This document shows, in pieces, positions 6,187 through 8,948 of a stretch of 8,948 nucleotides of DNA. Both the position numbers and the translations under genes were made by a program. Location of the stretch: NCBI GenBank assembly GCA_019751575.1, contig JAIENF010000334.1, positions 1-8,948 of the forward strand. The letters run 5' to 3'. The stretch is from Burkholderiales bacterium. GTDB lineage: Bacteria; Pseudomonadota; Gammaproteobacteria; Burkholderiales; CAIKXV01. The notes under the pieces were generated by a model. It ran no database searches. It had not been told where the DNA came from and saw nothing but the letters and a program-made list of their open reading frames with translations. Each line of letters opens with the position of its first letter. Position 1 is the first letter of the stretch.

Positions 6187-6849
6187 TTGGATCCCGCCAC
6201 CGCCCGCTTCTATCGACTGAACGCCGAGGATGTCGCCGGCCGCTATGAAGCGGTGGTGAGTCCGGTCGCGCGCTACTTCCGGCTGGCGTTCCCCGAGGGC
6301 GGTCGGGTGCTGGACGTCGGCGCGGGCTCCGGCCGCGACCTGGCCGAGCTGCTCGCGCTCGGCTATGACGCTTCGGGTACCGAGCCGATCGACGAGATGG
6401 CTGCTGCCGCGCTCGCCTGTCATCCGCAACTGCAGGGTCGGCTGGTGAATGCCGCCCTGCCGGCCCTCGGCGAACCGTTCGGCGGGCAGTTCGACGGCAT
6501 CCTGTGCAGCGCGGTGCTGATGCATCTGCCCGAGGCGGACCTGTTCGACGCGGCGTTCGCGTTGCGCAATGCATTGCGTCCGAACGGACGCCTGCTGCTC
6601 TCGCTGCCGCTCGCACGCAGCGACGTGGACGAGGGCGAACGCGGCGCCGACGGGCGGCTGTTCAAGTCGTATGCACCCGAGTACCTGCAGCTGCTGTTCG
6701 AGCGGATCGGCTTCCGGCAGGTCGGTCGATGGGATACCGAAGATGCGCTCGCGCGTGCGGGCACGCGGTGGTACACGTTGCTGTTCGAGTCGACGATCGC
6801 AACGCACGGTTCGCAACCCGCAGATCTGAAGTACAGTGATGGCGACTGA
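6187..6849 (+). CDS. Class I SAM-dependent methyltransferase
   Basis: This 220-residue Rossmann-fold methyltransferase carries SAM-binding motif I as VLDVGAGSGRDLA (41-53). Glu66, in S-G-T-E-P, is the acidic residue expected to hold the ribose hydroxyls. F-D-G-I-L-C-S-A-V-L-M-H (102-113) is the motif IV/post-IV strand. A helix and strand with L-R-P-N-G-R-L-L-L-S-L (130-140) follow, as in the Methyltransf_11/25 type. The start is a TTG at 6187, giving M-D-P-A-T-A-R-F-Y; the first in-frame ATG lies beyond motif I, so TTG is strongly favoured despite the lack of a clear ribosome-binding site. The 16-base gap after the acyl-CoA dehydrogenase suggests translational coupling. The acceptor molecule is unknown. 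The C-terminal R-W-Y-T-L-L-F and a weakly conserved tail give no further clue. The protein should be cytosolic. Confidence 0.9.
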   Translation: MDPATARFYRLNAEDVAGRYEAVVSPVARYFRLAFPEGGRVLDVGAGSGRDLAELLALGYDASGTEPIDEMAAAALACHPQLQGRLVNAALPALGEPFGGQFDGILCSAVLMHLPEADLFDAAFALRNALRPNGRLLLSLPLARSDVDEGERGADGRLFKSYAPEYLQLLFERIGFRQVGRWDTEDALARAGTRWYTLLFESTIATHGSQPADLKYSDGD

Positions 6850-6887
6850 TCCGGCAAAGACCGGGCGGCACACCCAGGAGGAGCGTC

Positions 6888-7898
6888 ATGCCAGAACCGC
6901 GTCGTTCGCCGGCCGCCTGCGCGCCGGTATTTGTCCGCCGTCTTGCAGCCATCGCCTTCGCGGCCGCACTTGCCAGCGCCGGGGCAACGGCATTCGCGCA
7001 GGACTTTCCCTCGAAGCCGATCCGCATGATCGTGCCGTTCGCGCCCGGCGGAAACACCGACATCATCGCCCGCGCCATCGCGCCCGGCATGGCCGCCGAC
7101 CTCGGGCAGCCGGTGATCATCGAGAACCGCGGCGGTGCCGGCAGCACGCTGGGCACCGCGATCGCCGCGAAGTCCCCGCCCGACGGCTACACGCTGCTGA
7201 TGGTCTCGAGCGCGCACGTGATCAATCCGGCGGTGCGCAAGAGCCTGCCCTACGATTCGGTGAAGGACTTCGCGCCCATCACGCTGGTCGCCGACGTCCC
7301 GAACGCGCTCGCGGTGCATCCGTCGGTGCCGGTGAAGGATGTGCGCGGCCTGATCGCGTTCGCGCGCAAGCGACCGGGAGAGCTCACGTACGCGACGCCC
7401 GGCGCGGGCACCTCGTCCCACCTCGCGATCGAGATGCTCGCCGCCGCCGAGAAGCTCAAGCTGGTGCAGATCCCGTACAAGGGCGTCGGCCCGGCTACCG
7501 CGGATGTCGTCGGCGGCCATGTGCACATGCTGTTCTCGAGCATGCCGGCGCTGATCGAGCATGTCCGGGCGGGACGGCTGCGCATGCTGGCGCAGGCCGG
7601 GATGAAGCGGACAGCCGCTGCCCCCGACGTGCCGACCATGATCGAGGCGGGCTACAAGGATTTCTTCGTCTCCAGCGGCTTCGGCATGTTCGCGCCCGCC
7701 GGCACGCCGCGGCCGATCATCGACCGCATCAACGCATCGGTGCGCAAGGTGCTCGCCGACCCGGCCGTGCGCAAGCAGCTCGACAGCCAGGGTGCCGAGC
7801 CGGTCGGCAACTCGCCGGACGAGTACGGCCGCTACAACCGCGCGGAGATCGAGCGCTGGGCGGCGGTGGCGCGGCAGGCGAACGTGGCGATGGAATAG
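6888..7898 (+). CDS. Bug/TctC-family tripartite tricarboxylate transporter substrate-binding protein
   Basis: This intact periplasmic binding protein of 336 residues starts at an ATG with AGGAGG (6876-6881) six bases upstream. Arginines near the N-terminus, a hydrophobic stretch (about 20-35) and A-F-A|Q-D form a Sec signal peptide cleaved after Ala37. The mature protein begins D-F-P-S-K-P-I-R. PFAPGGNTDIIAR (50-62) is the first ligand loop, followed by ENRGGAGSTLG and SPPDGYTLLMVSS. The second domain has YATPGAGTSSHLA, IPYKGVGPAT, GRLRMLAQAG, DVPTMIEAGY and APAGTPRPII, all in family order and at usual length. The protein would capture a small organic acid or related compound for a TctAB permease, or feed a sensor. 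It lies 38 bases after the methyltransferase and one base before the next Bug gene. The ligand cannot be deduced. Confidence 0.96.
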   Translation: MPEPRRSPAACAPVFVRRLAAIAFAAALASAGATAFAQDFPSKPIRMIVPFAPGGNTDIIARAIAPGMAADLGQPVIIENRGGAGSTLGTAIAAKSPPDGYTLLMVSSAHVINPAVRKSLPYDSVKDFAPITLVADVPNALAVHPSVPVKDVRGLIAFARKRPGELTYATPGAGTSSHLAIEMLAAAEKLKLVQIPYKGVGPATADVVGGHVHMLFSSMPALIEHVRAGRLRMLAQAGMKRTAAAPDVPTMIEAGYKDFFVSSGFGMFAPAGTPRPIIDRINASVRKVLADPAVRKQLDSQGAEPVGNSPDEYGRYNRAEIERWAAVARQANVAME

Positions 7899-7899
7899 A

Positions 7900-8883
7900 A
7901 TGGGGTCGATGGTCCCGTCCAGAGCCCTCGCTGCATTCCTGCTGTTGCCCTGCGCCTGGCTTGCGCCGTGCCAGCCTCAGGCCGCCGCCTGGCCCGACCG
8001 CCCGATCCGCCTGATCGCCCCCGTATCCCCCGGCGGCGGGGGCGACTTCTCCGCACGGCTGCTGGCGAAGTCGCTGGCCGCGTCGCTGCGCCAGCCGGTG
8101 CTGGTCGACAACCGCCCCGGGGGCGGTGGCGTGCTGGGCACGGCACTGGCCGCACAGGCGCCGGCCGACGGATACACGGTGCTCTGGGTGTCCGGCTCGC
8201 ATGCGATCAGTGCCGCGTTCGAGCGCAACCTCCCCTACGACCCGGTGAAGTCGTTCGATCCGGTCGCGCTGTTCGCGACGCTGCCGTTCATCCTGGTCGT
8301 GAGTCCGTCGCTCGGCGTCTCCACGATGCCGGAACTGCTCGTCCGGCTGCGGGCGAACCCGGGCAAGCTCAACTATGCGAGCAGCGGCATCGGCAGCATC
8401 TCGCACGTCGGGCTCGAGATGCTCAAGCTGATGGCTAAGGTCGACATGGTCAACGTGAACTTCAAGGGCGCGGCTCCGTCGATCACGGCGCTGCTGTCCG
8501 GGGAGGTCCAGATGGCAATGCTCGGCCCGCTGTCGGTGAAGCCGCACATCGCCAACGGCCGGCTGCGGGCGCTGGCGATCACCACGGCGAAGCGGTCACC
8601 GGCGCTGCCCGGCGTGCCGACCTTCGCCGAATCCGGCGTGCCGGGGTACGAGATCGCATCCTGGTACGGAATGGTCGCGCCGCGCGGCTCGCCGAAGGCC
8701 GCGATCGCACGGCTGAACACGGCGATCAACGCGTCCGCGGACGAGCCCGCGGTGCGCGAGGCGCTCGTGGAGGAAGGCGCGGAACTGGTGAAGGGAACGC
8801 CGCAGGCGTTCGACGCCTTCCTGCGCGCACAGGTCGCGCAGTTCGTGGCACTGCGAGGCAAGGTCGACCTCCAGCTGCGCTGA
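7900..8883 (+). CDS. Bug/TctC-family tripartite tricarboxylate transporter substrate-binding protein
   Basis: This second full-length Bug protein of 327 residues follows one base after the previous stop. The start is either ATG 7900 or ATG 7909, three codons later; neither has a good ribosome-binding site, so translation is probably coupled to the upstream gene. The signal peptide has a hydrophobic core (about 9-22) and probably a Q-A-A-A|W cleavage near residue 30. Cys24 lies in L-A-P-C, but the proline makes a lipoprotein site unlikely. Family motifs are in order: W-P-D-R-P-I-R-L, PVSPGGGGDFSAR (41-53), DNRPGGGGVLG, ADGYTVLWVSGS, YASSGIGSISHVG, NFKGAAPSI, GRLRALAITT, GVPTFAESGVPGYE and APRGSPKAAI. 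The pocket loops differ from the upstream copy (GGGGDF against GGNTDI; GIGSISHV against GAGTSSHL), so a different ligand is likely. The pair may be an old tandem duplication or two independent acquisitions. Confidence 0.95.
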   Translation: MGSMVPSRALAAFLLLPCAWLAPCQPQAAAWPDRPIRLIAPVSPGGGGDFSARLLAKSLAASLRQPVLVDNRPGGGGVLGTALAAQAPADGYTVLWVSGSHAISAAFERNLPYDPVKSFDPVALFATLPFILVVSPSLGVSTMPELLVRLRANPGKLNYASSGIGSISHVGLEMLKLMAKVDMVNVNFKGAAPSITALLSGEVQMAMLGPLSVKPHIANGRLRALAITTAKRSPALPGVPTFAESGVPGYEIASWYGMVAPRGSPKAAIARLNTAINASADEPAVREALVEEGAELVKGTPQAFDAFLRAQVAQFVALRGKVDLQLR

Positions 8884-8948
8884 AGCGACGGCTGCAAAGC
8901 CCGTACCGTAGCGCGGCAACGCATCCCGGAGCCCCCGCAGGACCCGTG
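8884..8948. other. 3' flank with no recognised feature
   Basis: These 65 bases after the last stop contain no coding region with family motifs, no T-run terminator and no clear ribosome-binding site. A following gene, if any, starts beyond the window. Confidence 0.6.

Noticed and set aside
5013..6200. A 395-codon open frame on the minus strand opposite the acyl-CoA dehydrogenase
   Set aside because: It is the complement of a well-conserved enzyme in GC-rich DNA; the product is rich in His, Arg, Ala and Asp with no recognisable motif.
7900..7971. A lipoprotein signal (L-A-P-C, Cys24) in the last Bug protein
   Set aside because: Proline at the position before Cys does not fit the lipobox, and a plausible ordinary cleavage site (Q-A-A-A) follows.
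1..8948. CRISPR arrays, transposases, integrase attachment sites, tRNA or rRNA
   Set aside because: No regularly spaced repeats, transposase motifs, terminal inverted repeats or cloverleaf-like sequence were seen on either strand.

Overview
The window is high-GC, gene-dense DNA. It carries four members of the Bug/TctC family of periplasmic tricarboxylate-type solute-binding proteins, interleaved with single catabolic-looking enzymes. That pattern, with the high GC, points to a betaproteobacterium of the Burkholderiales (Bordetella/Alcaligenaceae/Comamonadaceae-like genomes, where this family is greatly expanded). The assignment is inferred from gene style; no rRNA, tRNA or other phylogenetic marker is present.

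Layout, left to right. (1) Positions 1-557: the C-terminal part of a Bug protein, whose start lies off the window. It is followed after 17 bases by a zinc-dependent cytidine/guanine-deaminase-fold enzyme (575-1057), probably in the same operon. (2) Positions 1197-1754: a CDKN3-like dual-specificity phosphatase. It is convergent, with a 21-base gap, with the only minus-strand gene (1776-2828), a 350-residue uncharacterised protein with macrodomain-like glycine motifs. (3) A 194-base divergent intergenic region with a candidate promoter and an 11-bp direct repeat. (4) Positions 3023-4002: a second Bug gene, broken by an apparent deletion of about 67 nt between short direct repeats. (5) An imperfect stem-loop, then an alpha/beta hydrolase (4085-4942), an acyl-CoA dehydrogenase (4995-6170) and a SAM-dependent methyltransferase (6187-6849), all on the plus strand and closely spaced. 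(6) Two tandem full-length Bug proteins (6888-7898 and 7900-8883), separated by a single base. The last 65 bases hold no recognisable gene.

How the genes may work together. The binding proteins would capture organic acids or other small carboxylated/amidated compounds in the periplasm. The deaminase, hydrolase and acyl-CoA dehydrogenase look like enzymes that could process imported compounds, but no substrate can be read from the sequence. No TctA/TctB membrane subunits are present, so the binding proteins must work with permease components elsewhere or act as sensors. The least familiar part is the phosphatase plus macrodomain-like pair at 1197-2828, which may relate to ADP-ribose or nucleotide-phosphate metabolism; this is inference.
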